64,000 bases of DNA from Nocardia sp. NBC_00565. Lineage in GTDB: Bacteria; Actinomycetota; Actinomycetes; Mycobacteriales; Mycobacteriaceae. Under the pieces are notes generated by a model, which was given only the letters and a program-made list of their open reading frames with translations, was not told the origin of the DNA and ran no database searches. Position numbers and translations under genes: made by a program. This document shows, piece by piece, positions 54,619 to 64,000 of the stretch. The first letter of the stretch is position 1. Each line of letters begins with the position of its first letter. The stretch is from NCBI RefSeq assembly GCF_036345915.1, contig NZ_CP107785.1, positions 6,758,001 to 6,822,000 on the forward strand, in the 5' to 3' direction.

Positions 54619-55857
54619 CTAGCGCGGCGGACCGGGCGCCACCGGCGTTGCGGAGATGCTCGCGCCGGAGGTTCCGTCCGAGGCGGACAACGACTTCCAC
54701 TGGTTCCAGTCGATGGTCCAGTCGTACAGGTCGCCATCGGCTGCGGACATGGCGATCGAGGTACCGGTCACCTCGACCGGATCGCCGTAGAGCGCGGTCG
54801 GGAAGTAGGCCTGCGCGTCACTGGGCGACAGATTGATGCAGCCGTTGGTGACATTCGAAGAGCCCTGTGCCGATAGCGATTCCGGGTTGGCGTGGATGAA
54901 TTCGCCGTTGTTGGAAATGCGTACGGCCCAGCGTTCGCGAACGTTGGTGTAGAACGGCGGATTCGACATCAGGAAGTCCTCGTACTTCTCGGTGACGACG
55001 TGCACGCCGGACCGGGTGACATTGCGTGGCTCATTGCCCTCGCCGTAGCTGACCGCGAAATCGAAGATGGTCTGTCCGTCGCGCACCACCTGCATGCGAT
55101 GACTCGGCGCATTGGCCTTGACGATCTGGCTGCGCCCGATGCGGAAATCCGAAGTGAGATCGGTGTATCCGTAATTTCCGCCGCCGAGATCCAGGCCGTA
55201 GAGCTTGGCCGCGACGTGCACGGTGGTGCCGGGCACCCAGTAGTCCTTCGGCCGCCAATGCGCTCGGGAGCCGCCGTTGTCATCGGGGAACCAGGCCCAC
55301 GCGCCCTCGGTCGGCGGGTTGGTGGTGACGGTGAGCGCCTTCTCCACCGCGGCCTTGTTCTGCACGGATCCCTTGAACTGCAAGATGATCGGCACGGCGA
55401 TGCCGACTTCCTGGTTATCGGCGATATTGAGCGTCGCGGGGAAGCTGTTCTTCGGGGCGAGCGTGGTGAAGGTGCCATCGATCGGCACCGGCTTCTGGTC
55501 GGCGCCGATCGCCGTGCCGGACCAGGTGTACTTGGCGTCGTAGCCGAGTGGTTCGGTGGTCGTGTAGCTGCGCTTGTCGGGGGCGAGTTCGCCGGTGACC
55601 TGCTTGCCGTTGGCGTTGGTCAACGCGATCTGGTCGATGGTGCCCTCGGCGACGGTGACCGAGACCGGTGCGGTCGGATTGACGTTCTTGGCGTCGGCGG
55701 CCGGTGTCAGCGTGACCTTCGCGACCGGAGTGCTGTCTTTGGCCGAATCACTGTTGCCGCCTTTGTCGTTCGCGCATCCGGCCACCAGCGCGACCACCAC
55801 GAGCAGCACGGCGGAGACGACGGCGGCCGGTCTGTTGATGACTAGACGATTGCTCAC
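54619..55857 (-). CDS. lprQ: lipoprotein L,D-transpeptidase (LprQ/LdtMt5-type)
   Basis: 412 residues from a GTG. Lipobox LVVVALVAGC anchors it at the cell surface. Two Ig-like domains (about 45-140 and 140-245) precede a YkuD catalytic domain with GEFIHANPESLSAQ and the nucleophile in SSNVTNGCINLSPSDA. Most YkuD enzymes have SHGC; here His is replaced by Asn in TNGC. It forms 3-3 crosslinks in peptidoglycan. The gene is beside murB as Rv0483 is beside Rv0482 in M. tuberculosis. Confidence 0.93.
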   Translation of the reverse strand: MSNRLVINRPAAVVSAVLLVVVALVAGCANDKGGNSDSAKDSTPVAKVTLTPAADAKNVNPTAPVSVTVAEGTIDQIALTNANGKQVTGELAPDKRSYTTTEPLGYDAKYTWSGTAIGADQKPVPIDGTFTTLAPKNSFPATLNIADNQEVGIAVPIILQFKGSVQNKAAVEKALTVTTNPPTEGAWAWFPDDNGGSRAHWRPKDYWVPGTTVHVAAKLYGLDLGGGNYGYTDLTSDFRIGRSQIVKANAPSHRMQVVRDGQTIFDFAVSYGEGNEPRNVTRSGVHVVTEKYEDFLMSNPPFYTNVRERWAVRISNNGEFIHANPESLSAQGSSNVTNGCINLSPSDAQAYFPTALYGDPVEVTGTSIAMSAADGDLYDWTIDWNQWKSLSASDGTSGASISATPVAPGPPR

Positions 55858-55925
55858 TGCATCGAATTTACGCGGTGAAAGTCGTTCGCTTCGCTAGCGA
55901 AGAGTGTGGTGTCCGTTTCACCTGT

Positions 55926-57032
<1,107 letters not shown>

Positions 57033-57057
57033 GCCCCAGACGGTAGCCTGTTCGACC

Positions 57058-57543
57058 ATGGCTACACCGCTGGCGTACACGGCCCGCTATTCGTATCCGG
57101 TTGCCGCTGTGCGCGCGGCCTTCGCCGACGAGCAGTACTGGAAGGACCGCGTCGCCGAGGTGGGTGGCGACAAAGCCCGGCTCGATTCGGTCACGGTGGA
57201 TGGCGACCAGGTCAAGGTCGAGCTGGAGCAGGCCATTGCCGCCGAACTGCTGCCCCCGGCCATCACCGCTGTGCGCCCCGGCGATCTGATCATCCCGCGC
57301 ACCGAGAGCTGGACCGGCGATTCGGCTACCTTCACCGCCCGCGTCGAGGGTGCGCCTGCCTTGGTGAGCGGCACCATCACGTTGTCGGCCGACGGCTCCG
57401 GTTCGGTCGCGCAGGCCAACGGAACCATCGAGGTGAAGGTTCCGCTGTTCGGCGGCAAGATCGAGGCCGCGATCGCCGAGCGATTGACCGAATTGCTCGC
57501 GTCCGAGGAAGAGTTCACCAACAACTGGCTCGCTCAGCACTGA
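57058..57543 (+). CDS. DUF2505 domain protein (first copy)
   Basis: 161 residues from an ATG at 57058. The START/SRPBCC-like DUF2505 fold is recognised by the opening [20 protein letters not shown] and by [21 protein letters not shown]. About ten bases upstream TAGCCT may be a -10 box, giving a leaderless mRNA. Paralogue of the gene at 57896 (Rv0481c-like). The last 29 bases overlap the convergent VanZ-like gene. Function unknown. Confidence 0.82.
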   Translation: MATPLAYTARYSYPVAAVRAAFADEQYWKDRVAEVGGDKARLDSVTVDGDQVKVELEQAIAAELLPPAITAVRPGDLIIPRTESWTGDSATFTARVEGAPALVSGTITLSADGSGSVAQANGTIEVKVPLFGGKIEAAIAERLTELLASEEEFTNNWLAQH

Positions 57544-57775
57544 CGGCCGGCCGCCACCAGGGGTGGGACAGCAGTCCCGCAACGAGTGCGCCGATCGCGT
57601 TGACGAGGACGTCGTCGATCGACGAGTGGCGGCCGATGCCCAGCGCGAACTGCAGCCCCTCGACGCGCCGTTCTCCCCGCCGCCGCGCCAGCCACCACAC
57701 GAGCGAACCGGCCAGCGGCAATACGGCGAATGCCGCCAGGATCACCCCGCCCCACGCCTCCCATGTGCCGTTCAT
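57515..57775 (-). CDS. truncated VanZ-like membrane protein
   Basis: 86 residues from the ATG at 57775. Two hydrophobic segments, WGGVILAAFAVLPLAGSLVW and DVLVNAIGALVAGLL, with the VanZ-type motif RHSSIDDVLVNAIGALVAG between. VanZ proteins usually have four helices; only the last two seem present. It overlaps the DUF2505 gene by 29 bp tail to tail. Could be a small member or a remnant. Confidence 0.55.
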   Translation of the reverse strand: MNGTWEAWGGVILAAFAVLPLAGSLVWWLARRRGERRVEGLQFALGIGRHSSIDDVLVNAIGALVAGLLSHPWWRPAVSAERASCW

Positions 57776-57895
57776 GGCGCAAGTCTGGCCGGACGATGTG
57801 GCGATTCGGTGCGGCGCGGGTGCGGAGATTGTGGCGCCCCCCACTGACACCGCCGAGCGTCGGGGCGCCAACCGGTCCCGGTAACGTAACCGCTC

Positions 57896-58417
57896 ATGGC
57901 TCGCCGACTGGACTATTCAGCCCGCTACCCGCTGCACACCACCAAAGAGCTGTACGCTGCGCTGTCGACCCGCGAGTACTGGGCAGACCGGTGCGCGGAG
58001 ATGTCGAAAATAGCGCCGGGGAACGAGGTCGTCAGCCTCGATGTCAGCGACTCCGGCATCGAGGTCGTGCTCAACCACATCCTGCCGCGCGAGATGCTGC
58101 CGGAGATCGCGCAGGCGGTCATGCGCAAGGACATGATCATCACCCGCAAGGAGAGCTGGACACCGTTCGACGAGAACGAGTCCGTCGGCAAGTTCTCGGC
58201 CGCCATTCCGGCCGGGCCGGGCAGCCTCGGCGGCACCATTCGGCTGTTCCCCACCGACACCGGTTGCACCGTGCGGTTCTCCTCCGAGGCCAAGGTGTTC
58301 ATTCCGATGGTCGGTCCGCGGCTCGAACAGCTGATGCTGGTGAACCTGGTCGACCTGTTCCGCGCCGAGGCCGAACACACCGTGAAGTGGCTGGAAGAGC
58401 GAAACCCGACCCGCTGA
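57896..58417 (+). CDS. DUF2505 domain protein (Rv0481c-like, second copy)
   Basis: 173 residues, ATG at 57896. Opening LDYSARYPLHTTKELYAALS and LPREMLPEIAQAVMRKDMII, KESWTPFDENESVGKFSAAI repeat the DUF2505 pattern of the first copy. Length and position match Rv0481c near murB. The methyltransferase gene overlaps its last 31 bases. Possibly a lipid- or ligand-binding protein; unproven. Confidence 0.85.
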   Translation: MARRLDYSARYPLHTTKELYAALSTREYWADRCAEMSKIAPGNEVVSLDVSDSGIEVVLNHILPREMLPEIAQAVMRKDMIITRKESWTPFDENESVGKFSAAIPAGPGSLGGTIRLFPTDTGCTVRFSSEAKVFIPMVGPRLEQLMLVNLVDLFRAEAEHTVKWLEERNPTR

Positions 58418-59205
58418 GACCGGTCGGCACCATCACCCGGGGCACCACCGGTGTCAATCGACTTCGCCGCAGCGACCGCTGGCTGATCCACCACGAGCTG
58501 GTCAGCAGCCGACTACGCGACGCCGCCGATCCCCTGGTCGTCGACCTCGGCTACGGCGCGAGCCCGTGGACCACCTTGGAGCTGGCGGCCCGGTTGCGCG
58601 CCGTCCGCCCGGATGTACGGGTGGTCGGCCTGGAGATCGATCCGGAACGGGTGGTGCCCGGCCGCGACGGCGTCACCTTCGCCCGCGGCGGCTTCGAATT
58701 GGCGGGTCTGCGGCCGGTTCTGGTGCGCGCGTTCAATGTGCTGCGGCAATACCCGGAATCGGCCGTGCCCGACGCGTGGGCCACCATCCTGTCCGGCATG
58801 GCTCCCGACGGTCTGCTCGTCGAGGGCACCTGCGACGAACTCGGCCGCCGCTGCGCCTGGGTGCTCCTGGACCGCTCCGGCCCGCTGTCACTCACGCTGG
58901 CTTGGGATCCCTTCACCGTCGAGCGCCCCTCCGATATCGCCGAACGGCTCCCAAAGGCATTGATCCACCGCAACATTCCCGGCGAACCGATCCACAGCCT
59001 GTTGACCGCCGCCGACCGCGCCTGGGCCCGCGCCGCGCCGTTGGCACCGTTCGGGCCCCGGGTGCGCTGGCGCGCCGCAGCAGAGTTCTTGCGCCAGGAG
59101 GGTTTTCCGGTACGGAGTTATCGCCGCCGCATGCGCGACTGCGTGCTCTCGGTCCCCTGGTCCAGTGTCGCCCCGGACGGAAAGACGAGATCCCACCTAC
59201 CCTGA
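58387..59205 (+). CDS. class I SAM-dependent methyltransferase
   Basis: 272 residues from a GTG at 58387 (start uncertain, overlapping the DUF2505 gene by 31 bases). SAM motif I is VVDLGYGASPWTTLELAARL and motif II is VGLEIDPERVVPGRDGVTFA; a later motif, PDGLLVEGTCDELGRRCAWV, follows. No signal peptide. The acceptor is unknown. Overlap with the DUF2505 gene suggests translational coupling and related function. This pair is not part of the mycobacterial order known to me. Confidence 0.82.
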   Translation: MAGRAKPDPLRPVGTITRGTTGVNRLRRSDRWLIHHELVSSRLRDAADPLVVDLGYGASPWTTLELAARLRAVRPDVRVVGLEIDPERVVPGRDGVTFARGGFELAGLRPVLVRAFNVLRQYPESAVPDAWATILSGMAPDGLLVEGTCDELGRRCAWVLLDRSGPLSLTLAWDPFTVERPSDIAERLPKALIHRNIPGEPIHSLLTAADRAWARAAPLAPFGPRVRWRAAAEFLRQEGFPVRSYRRRMRDCVLSVPWSSVAPDGKTRSHLP

Positions 59206-59304
59206 CCTACCGTCCCCATGGTCGGTCACCATGCCATGATTGCGCGCCCGCCAAAACCGGAGACCGAGCTGATTCATAGCCGAACCGGATCACCGCACCG
59301 AACC

Positions 59305-59916
59305 TCACGATACGACGGTGAGTGCCCGGTACACCCGGGCCGCCGCCCGCGGCGGCAGACGCACACTCGCGGAACGGATTTCGCCGGGATGGCAGCGACG
59401 GATGGCAACCGCGTCGCCGACTACCTCGTCCAACGCGGATTGGCCGATATCGGCCTCGGCCAGATCGAGCACCGTGCGCACCGGTGTCGTCACCAGAAAT
59501 GGACCGGCCGATTCGAGATCGGCGGGGATGAGCGCACGCCGCAGCACCACCAGCCGCGGCGTGACCGGCGGCCGGCCCGCACCGACCGACATATGTAGGA
59601 AGCGCGGCCGTAGTCGGCCGAGTCCGTGCAGCTCGGCCGCGCTCTGATGCGATACCACGGCGGCCCCGTCGAACCAGGCGGCCCACATGGCGTACTCGTC
59701 GAGCGGACCCGCGGGCCAGTCGGCCAACCGCAGCAGCCCCACCCCGGCCCGCGTCACCGATCCGTCGCCGAGCCCGGCGCGCACCCGTGCTTCACATCCG
59801 GTGCGCAGTACCTGTCTGGTGGTGAAGAACCCGGCATGGCGCCCGGCCAATCGCCGCAGGACACGCCACCCGTGGTCCGCGGAATCGAGGGCGCGGCCCG
59901 CCGCATCGCCAGCCAT
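59305..59916 (-). CDS. AbiEi-like antitoxin-domain protein without a visible toxin
   Basis: 203 residues from the ATG at 59916. The N-terminal winged helix (HAGFFTTRQVLRTGCEARVR, AGVGLLRLADWPAG) and the middle region WAAWFDGAAVVSHQSAAELH then LVTTPVRTVLDLAEADIGQS are typical of AbiEi-like transcriptional antitoxins of type IV systems. The partner nucleotidyltransferase (AbiEii) is not present on either side, so it may act alone as a regulator. Convergent with the methyltransferase and divergent from the LmeA-like gene. Confidence 0.7.
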   Translation of the reverse strand: MAGDAAGRALDSADHGWRVLRRLAGRHAGFFTTRQVLRTGCEARVRAGLGDGSVTRAGVGLLRLADWPAGPLDEYAMWAAWFDGAAVVSHQSAAELHGLGRLRPRFLHMSVGAGRPPVTPRLVVLRRALIPADLESAGPFLVTTPVRTVLDLAEADIGQSALDEVVGDAVAIRRCHPGEIRSASVRLPPRAAARVYRALTVVS

Positions 59917-60015
59917 GCCGACCAGGCTACGCTCGAACTCTGTGTCACATGTCACAATCAAGCCCCTCACCGCGCCCTCATAGCGACCACAGAAAAGTCC
60001 GGAAGAATCGAGCGC

Positions 60016-60738
60016 ATGAGTACGAAGAGCCCATCTACCCCGACGCGCAACCGGCGTGCCCTGGTGATCGCCCTGGTTGTGGTCGCGATTCTGCTCGCTA
60101 CCGTGCTGGTCGGCGGGGAGGCGTATGCGCGGCACCTGGTCTCGCGTTGCATCAGCAGCCAATTCGAGAAGGAGATGGGTTCGAAGATCGATGTGAGCTT
60201 CGGACCCAAACCCATGCTGATCACCTGGATCGACGGGAAGGTCGGCCAGGTGAAGGTGAACAGCGACGACTCGAAGTTCGGTCCGGCCGTCGGCATGGTG
60301 GTGCACGCCAAGTTCAACGACATCGAGGTCTCCAACGGCGGCAAGAACGTGATCGGCAGTTCCTCGGCCGATGTCACCTGGGGCAACGACGGCATCCGGG
60401 AGACGCTCGGCGGTCTGGTCAGCGGTGTGACGTCCTCCGCGTCGAGCGGGATGCTGACCCTCGATGTGCTCGGCGGGATCTCGGAACTGCAGGTGAAGCC
60501 GCAGGTGAAGGACGGAACCGTGCAGGTGGAGACCATGTCGGCGTCACTGCTGGGTATGGGCCTGCCGACCGACCTGGTGCAGGGCATCGTGGAGGTGTTC
60601 ACCGAGAGCCTGCAGAGCTACCCGCTCGGCTTGAAGGCCACCGAGGTCAAGGTGACCGATAACGGCATCGCGGTGCAGCTCGCGGGCGGTCGCACCGAAC
60701 TCCCCGCAGCTCAGGCCGACAACAACATCAAGTGCTGA
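60016..60738 (+). CDS. DUF2993/LmeA-like envelope protein
   Basis: 240 residues from the ATG at 60016. One membrane helix near the N-terminus (IALVVVAILLATVLVGGEAY) and an extracytoplasmic beta-rich domain with SSQFEKEMGSKIDVSFGPKP and GMLTLDVLGGISELQVKPQV, matching DUF2993. LmeA in mycobacteria binds phospholipids and supports lipomannan elongation; that role is an inference here. It is a single gene. Confidence 0.82.
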   Translation: MSTKSPSTPTRNRRALVIALVVVAILLATVLVGGEAYARHLVSRCISSQFEKEMGSKIDVSFGPKPMLITWIDGKVGQVKVNSDDSKFGPAVGMVVHAKFNDIEVSNGGKNVIGSSSADVTWGNDGIRETLGGLVSGVTSSASSGMLTLDVLGGISELQVKPQVKDGTVQVETMSASLLGMGLPTDLVQGIVEVFTESLQSYPLGLKATEVKVTDNGIAVQLAGGRTELPAAQADNNIKC

Positions 60739-61104
60739 CGGTCAGGGGCACTCCCGGATTCAGCACGCACCGAACTGGTGTACCTGCTCGAAAGCGACAC
60801 GGCAGACGCGGAATACGCACTGCGCCTGGGTGATCTATCGCTGTTTCCGGCGCGGCAGGTACGGACCGAATGAGCTCGTGCGACTACCGATCCGGTTCTT
60901 CGCCGTTGACGCCTACGAGGAACCGTACCGGGCCGGGCTTCCCGCAGTGGCTCGCGGAACCGGCCCACCATCGGAGCAGTGGCGTAATTTCGGCCGGCAC
61001 ATCTCGCCACTGCGGTGATGGGTCGCGGCGGCACCGACTGCCGCGCCGATCGGTCTCAGCGTGCGAAAAGTGCACGGCCGGGCCGGTTCTGCTCGGGGAC
61101 TGGA
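60739..61104. other. intergenic stretch with possible gene remnants
   Basis: Plus-strand frames carry protein-like fragments, TELVYLLESDTADAEYALRL (stop at about 60870) and then, in another frame, NELVRLPIRFFAVDAYEEPY (stop at 61018). Neither has a ribosome site or a full-length frame. It may be a decayed frameshifted gene or chance; there is no clear signal otherwise. Confidence 0.3.
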
Positions 61105-61809
61105 TCAGGCCGGGAAACCTTCCAGCACCGCACGGGATTTGGAGAGTCCGAGGCGGGTAGCCCCCGCCGCGATGAGTGCGGCGGCGGCTTCGGAGGTTCG
61201 GATGCCACCGCTGGCTTTCACGCCGAGACGGCCGCCGACAGTCTCGGCCATCAACTCGACCGCGTGCACACTCGCACCACCGGCCGGGTGAAATCCCGTA
61301 GAGGTCTTCACGAAACCGGCGCCGGCACGCTCGGCGACCCGGCAGACCTCCACGATCGCGGCATCGGGCAGCGCCGCCGATTCGATGATCACCTTGAGCA
61401 GCGCGCGATCCCCCATTGCCTCACGCACCGTGACGATGTCGGAGAGCACGGCGGTGTAATCGCCCGCGAGCGCGGCGCCGACATCGATCACCATGTCGAC
61501 CTCGGCCGCGCCCTGCTCGACCGCCAGCCTTGCCTCGGCGCCCTTCACGAGCGAATGGTGCTTGCCCGAAGGGAATCCGGCGACGGTCGCGACGACCAGC
61601 CCGGGCGCGCGCACCGGCAACATAGCGGGCGATATGCAGATCGCGTACACACCGAGTTCGCGCGCCTCGGTCACCAACGCGTTCACCTCGGCGGGCGTCG
61701 CCTCCGGCGCCAGTAACGTGTGATCGATGATGGCGGCCACTTCGGCCCTGGTCAGCGACGCGGAATTTGCCACAAGGTGAGAGTCTGGCATACCGGTGGC
61801 GAATTCCAT
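61105..61809 (-). CDS. deoC: deoxyribose-phosphate aldolase
   Basis: 234 residues from the ATG at 61809 with GGAGG upstream. Cleaves 2-deoxyribose-5-phosphate to glyceraldehyde-3-phosphate and acetaldehyde. [20 protein letters not shown], the catalytic Asp/Lys region in [16 protein letters not shown] and [14 protein letters not shown], and the Schiff-base lysine in [16 protein letters not shown] are present; the tail [20 protein letters not shown] closes the barrel. Matches Rv0478. Divergent from the GNAT gene. Confidence 0.95.
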   Translation of the reverse strand: MEFATGMPDSHLVANSASLTRAEVAAIIDHTLLAPEATPAEVNALVTEARELGVYAICISPAMLPVRAPGLVVATVAGFPSGKHHSLVKGAEARLAVEQGAAEVDMVIDVGAALAGDYTAVLSDIVTVREAMGDRALLKVIIESAALPDAAIVEVCRVAERAGAGFVKTSTGFHPAGGASVHAVELMAETVGGRLGVKASGGIRTSEAAAALIAAGATRLGLSKSRAVLEGFPA

Positions 61810-61886
61810 TGCGTGCCTCCGACGCATCGCGCACACTCGATAGCGCAGGTGCGGCTGGCCCAACTTGTGTAGGAGGAGACGACACC

Positions 61887-62462
61887 TTGCTGATCCGTCG
61901 CGAACGCGCCGACGATGCCGCCGCGATCGCGGCCGTCCACCGCAGCGCCTTCGGACCGCAGTGCGCGAACGGCGATGACGACCGGAACGAGGTGGCCGAA
62001 CTCACCGGCGAACCCGCCGACCAAGGGGCCGCCGACCCGCCCGAGGTCGATCTGGTCACCCGGCTGCGCAGCGACTCCGGTTGGATCCCCACCCTCTCGA
62101 TGGTCGCGGTCGAATACGACACCGTCATCGGCCATGTCTGCCTCACCCGTGCCGGCGTCGGCCCATTCCCGGTGCTCGCCCTCGGCCCGATCGGCGTCCT
62201 GGTCGAACATCAGGGCAACGGCGTCGGCGCTGCCATGATGCACGCCGCCCTGGGCGCCGCCGACGCCCTCGACGAACCCCTCATCGGCCTACTCGGCAGC
62301 CTCGACTACTACCCACAATTCGGCTTCGTCCCCGCCGCCCGCCTCAGCATCACCCCCGACGAACCGACCTGGATCTCACACTTCCAGGTTCGCCCGCTGG
62401 CGGCATATGACTCCCAGATCACCGGCGAATTCCAGTACGCGGAACCGTTTTACGATCTGTGA
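61887..62462 (+). CDS. GNAT family N-acetyltransferase (YhbS-like)
   Basis: 191 residues from a TTG at 61887 preceded by AGGAGGAG eight bases upstream; longer open frames to 61767 run into the divergent deoC start. The acetyl-CoA site is [20 protein letters not shown] (Q/R-x-x-G-x-G/A type), with [20 protein letters not shown] near the C-terminus typical of YhbS. Substrate unknown; likely cytoplasmic. Confidence 0.82.
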   Translation: MLIRRERADDAAAIAAVHRSAFGPQCANGDDDRNEVAELTGEPADQGAADPPEVDLVTRLRSDSGWIPTLSMVAVEYDTVIGHVCLTRAGVGPFPVLALGPIGVLVEHQGNGVGAAMMHAALGAADALDEPLIGLLGSLDYYPQFGFVPAARLSITPDEPTWISHFQVRPLAAYDSQITGEFQYAEPFYDL

Positions 62463-62578
62463 GGGTAGAGCCGCCGATCCGGAGCAGGCTGCCGAGGCAA
62501 CGCCGACACCTCCCACAGCGTCACAGCGCGAGCAAACCTCTTGTACGGGCGCCCGGGGCGACCTGGGAGGATGAGGCA

Positions 62579-63469
62579 ATGAGTTCCGCCCCACCCGTCC
62601 TGGACGATCGCCGCTTCGTGCTGACCCTCGGCTGCCCGGACCGTCCCGGCATCATCGCGAGGATCACCTCGTTCATCGCCGAATTCGGCGGGTCCATTGT
62701 GGAGGCCGGTTACCACTCCGATGCGGATATCGGCTGGTTCTTCACCCGCCAGGCGATCAAGGCATCGACAGTGCCGTTCGACATAGCGGAACTGCGCGAC
62801 CGGTTCGCGGCCGTGGCGGCCGACTTCGGCCCGGAGACGGAATGGCAACTGCTCGACTCCGGCGAACGCCGCCGGGCCGTACTACTGGTCAGCAAGGATG
62901 GGCATTGTCTGCACGATCTGCTCGGCCGCGCCGCCAGCGGTGAACTGCCCGCCACCATCGAGGCGGTGATCAGCAATCACCCGGATCTCGCCGAAATGAC
63001 CGAGGCGCACGGCGTGAAGTTCCATCACGTGTCCTTCCCGAAGGACCCGGCCGAACGTGGCCCCGCCTTCGAAGAGGTCCGCGCCCTGGTCGACGCCCAC
63101 GACCCGCACGCCGTCGTCCTCGCCCGCTTCATGCAGGTGCTGCCCGCCGAACTCTGCGAACACTGGGCGGGCAAGGCGATCAACATCCACCACAGCTTCC
63201 TGCCCTCCTTCGTCGGCGCCCGCCCCTACCACCAGGCCTTCGCCCGCGGCGTCAAACTGATCGGCGCAACCTGCCACTACGTCACCGCCGAACTCGACGC
63301 GGGCCCGATCATCGAACAGGACGTTATCCGCATCGACCACGCCGACGAGGTCCGCGATATGGTCCGCCAAGGCCGCGATATCGAACGCGTAGTCCTGGCC
63401 CGCGGCCTCCGCTGGCACCTGGAAGGCCGAGTCCTGGTCCACGGCCGCCGCACCGTCGTCTTCAACTGA
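62579..63469 (+). CDS. purU: formyltetrahydrofolate deformylase
   Basis: 296 residues from the ATG at 62579. An N-terminal ACT domain (FVLTLGCPDRPGIIARITSF) regulates the enzyme, and the C-terminal formyl transferase-like hydrolase domain has AINIHHSFLPSFVGARPYHQ with catalytic His and the later GATCHYVTAELDAGPIIEQD. Releases formate from 10-formyl-THF. A ribosome site GAGG lies upstream. Convergent with the partial hydrolase gene. Confidence 0.95.
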   Translation: MSSAPPVLDDRRFVLTLGCPDRPGIIARITSFIAEFGGSIVEAGYHSDADIGWFFTRQAIKASTVPFDIAELRDRFAAVAADFGPETEWQLLDSGERRRAVLLVSKDGHCLHDLLGRAASGELPATIEAVISNHPDLAEMTEAHGVKFHHVSFPKDPAERGPAFEEVRALVDAHDPHAVVLARFMQVLPAELCEHWAGKAINIHHSFLPSFVGARPYHQAFARGVKLIGATCHYVTAELDAGPIIEQDVIRIDHADEVRDMVRQGRDIERVVLARGLRWHLEGRVLVHGRRTVVFN

Positions 63470-63500
63470 CCGCCGGCCGGCGGGCTCTACCGGAGCGGCC

Positions 63501-64000
63501 TCACCCGACAGCTTCCATGGGTTGGCGCACCGACTCGAGAACCAGGGCCAATTCCTCGTTGAACCGCTCGAACATCTCGGTGTTGCCCAGATGGCCCGTC
63601 GGCAATACCTCGTACTTGACCAAACTGCCGGTCTCCCTGAGCATCTCGACGATGCGCTCGGAGTGCACCGGCGGCGTCATATCGTCGAACTCGCCGGCCA
63701 GGATCGTGGTCGGCACAACGAGATTGCGCGCCGACTCACCGAGATCCAGTTCGGCGAGCAGGATTCCGAACTTCGCGCGCACCCGAGCCGGGCACGAGCG
63801 AACGATCGACATGCTGTAGTCGACCACGTCACCGGTCGAGCGCAGGCTCATGATCTGCCGGGTGAAGGCCCACTTCACCGGGGCGATCGGCGGGAAGACG
63901 ATCGGCGTGCCGAGCCCGAGGCGGCCGATGAAGTGCGGCAACGGAATTCGCAGCTTCAGCAGCGGGAGCGGTGCGTTGCAGAACGGCACGACGGTGGTCT
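63501..64000 (-). CDS. alpha/beta hydrolase (partial, 5' end outside window)
   Basis: About 166 C-terminal residues are visible up to the right edge; the N-terminal half, with the nucleophile, lies outside. The tail carries the acid residue in TTILAGEFDDMTPPVHSERI and the catalytic His in EVLPTGHLGNTEMF, placed like an alpha/beta hydrolase. Substrate unknown. Confidence 0.75.
   Translation of the reverse strand, partial: TTVVPFCNAPLPLLKLRIPLPHFIGRLGLGTPIVFPPIAPVKWAFTRQIMSLRSTGDVVDYSMSIVRSCPARVRAKFGILLAELDLGESARNLVVPTTILAGEFDDMTPPVHSERIVEMLRETGSLVKYEVLPTGHLGNTEMFERFNEELALVLESVRQPMEAVG

Overview
The window is GC-rich, densely packed DNA from a mycolic-acid actinomycete, most likely Nocardia or a close relative in the Nocardiaceae. 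The main reason is gene order. From right to left it follows the Mycobacterium tuberculosis block from about Rv0478 (deoC) to Rv0534c (menA), as recalled from established knowledge: deoC, murB, an LprQ-type L,D-transpeptidase, mshA, gpmA, senX3-regX3, a Ppx/GppA protein, proC, the tiny ribosomal protein bS22, galE2, serB1, glutaredoxin-hemA-hemC-hemD-hemB, hemL and the resA-ccdA-resB-ccsB cytochrome c set, ending at menA. Frequent GTG starts and ATGA/GTGA stop-start overlaps fit this group. I found no rRNA, tRNA or CRISPR array.

Layout. 1-5000: an AfsR/SARP-type regulator cut by the left edge, an SRPBCC protein, menA, a holin-like membrane protein, and a two-gene operon (small HTH protein plus stand-alone Clp N-domain protein) under a striking double palindromic operator. 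5000-10300: secreted and membrane proteins of unknown role, a BldC-type regulator, a cysteine desulfhydrase-like PLP enzyme, a 3'-truncated TetR gene and an orphan contractile-phage tail-tube protein. 10640-12626: a decayed integrative element. It is bounded by a 52-bp direct repeat of the end of ccsB and holds a frameshifted VapC-like toxin, its antitoxin, a 136-bp inverted-repeat structure and the catalytic half of a tyrosine recombinase. 12573-18976: the system II cytochrome c maturation operon with a phosphatase and hemL. 19167-31167: small secreted and membrane proteins, hemB with a long repeat-rich membrane protein, a Sel1-repeat protein, then hemD (fused to a methyltransferase), hemC, hemA, Rex and glutaredoxin.

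31279-44419: SerB1-like HAD phosphatase, acyltransferase, epimerase, bS22, an excisionase-like HTH protein, proC, a thioesterase-like protein, a TIM-barrel protein, a disordered membrane protein, Ppx/GppA, a conserved Cys-rich protein and the SenX3-RegX3 phosphate two-component system. 44555-47923: an accessory insertion relative to the mycobacterial order, with an HxlR regulator, an F420-reductase-like oxidoreductase and a secreted CocE/S15 peptidase beside a relic of a second copy. 48309-64000: gpmA, a ROK kinase, a YbjN protein, mshA (mycothiol), hydrolase, SDR, mscL, L,D-transpeptidase, murB, two DUF2505 paralogues, a methyltransferase, an AbiEi-like protein, an LmeA-like protein, deoC, a GNAT, purU and a hydrolase cut by the right edge.

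Functionally the window concentrates heme synthesis (hemA, hemL, hemB, hemC, hemD) and cytochrome c heme attachment next to redox control. A Rex-like operator lies just upstream of rex and hemA, mshA supplies mycothiol, and menA supplies menaquinone. The most unusual features are the element integrated into the 3' end of ccsB, the HTH/Clp-N operator, the orphan tail-tube gene and several repeat structures.
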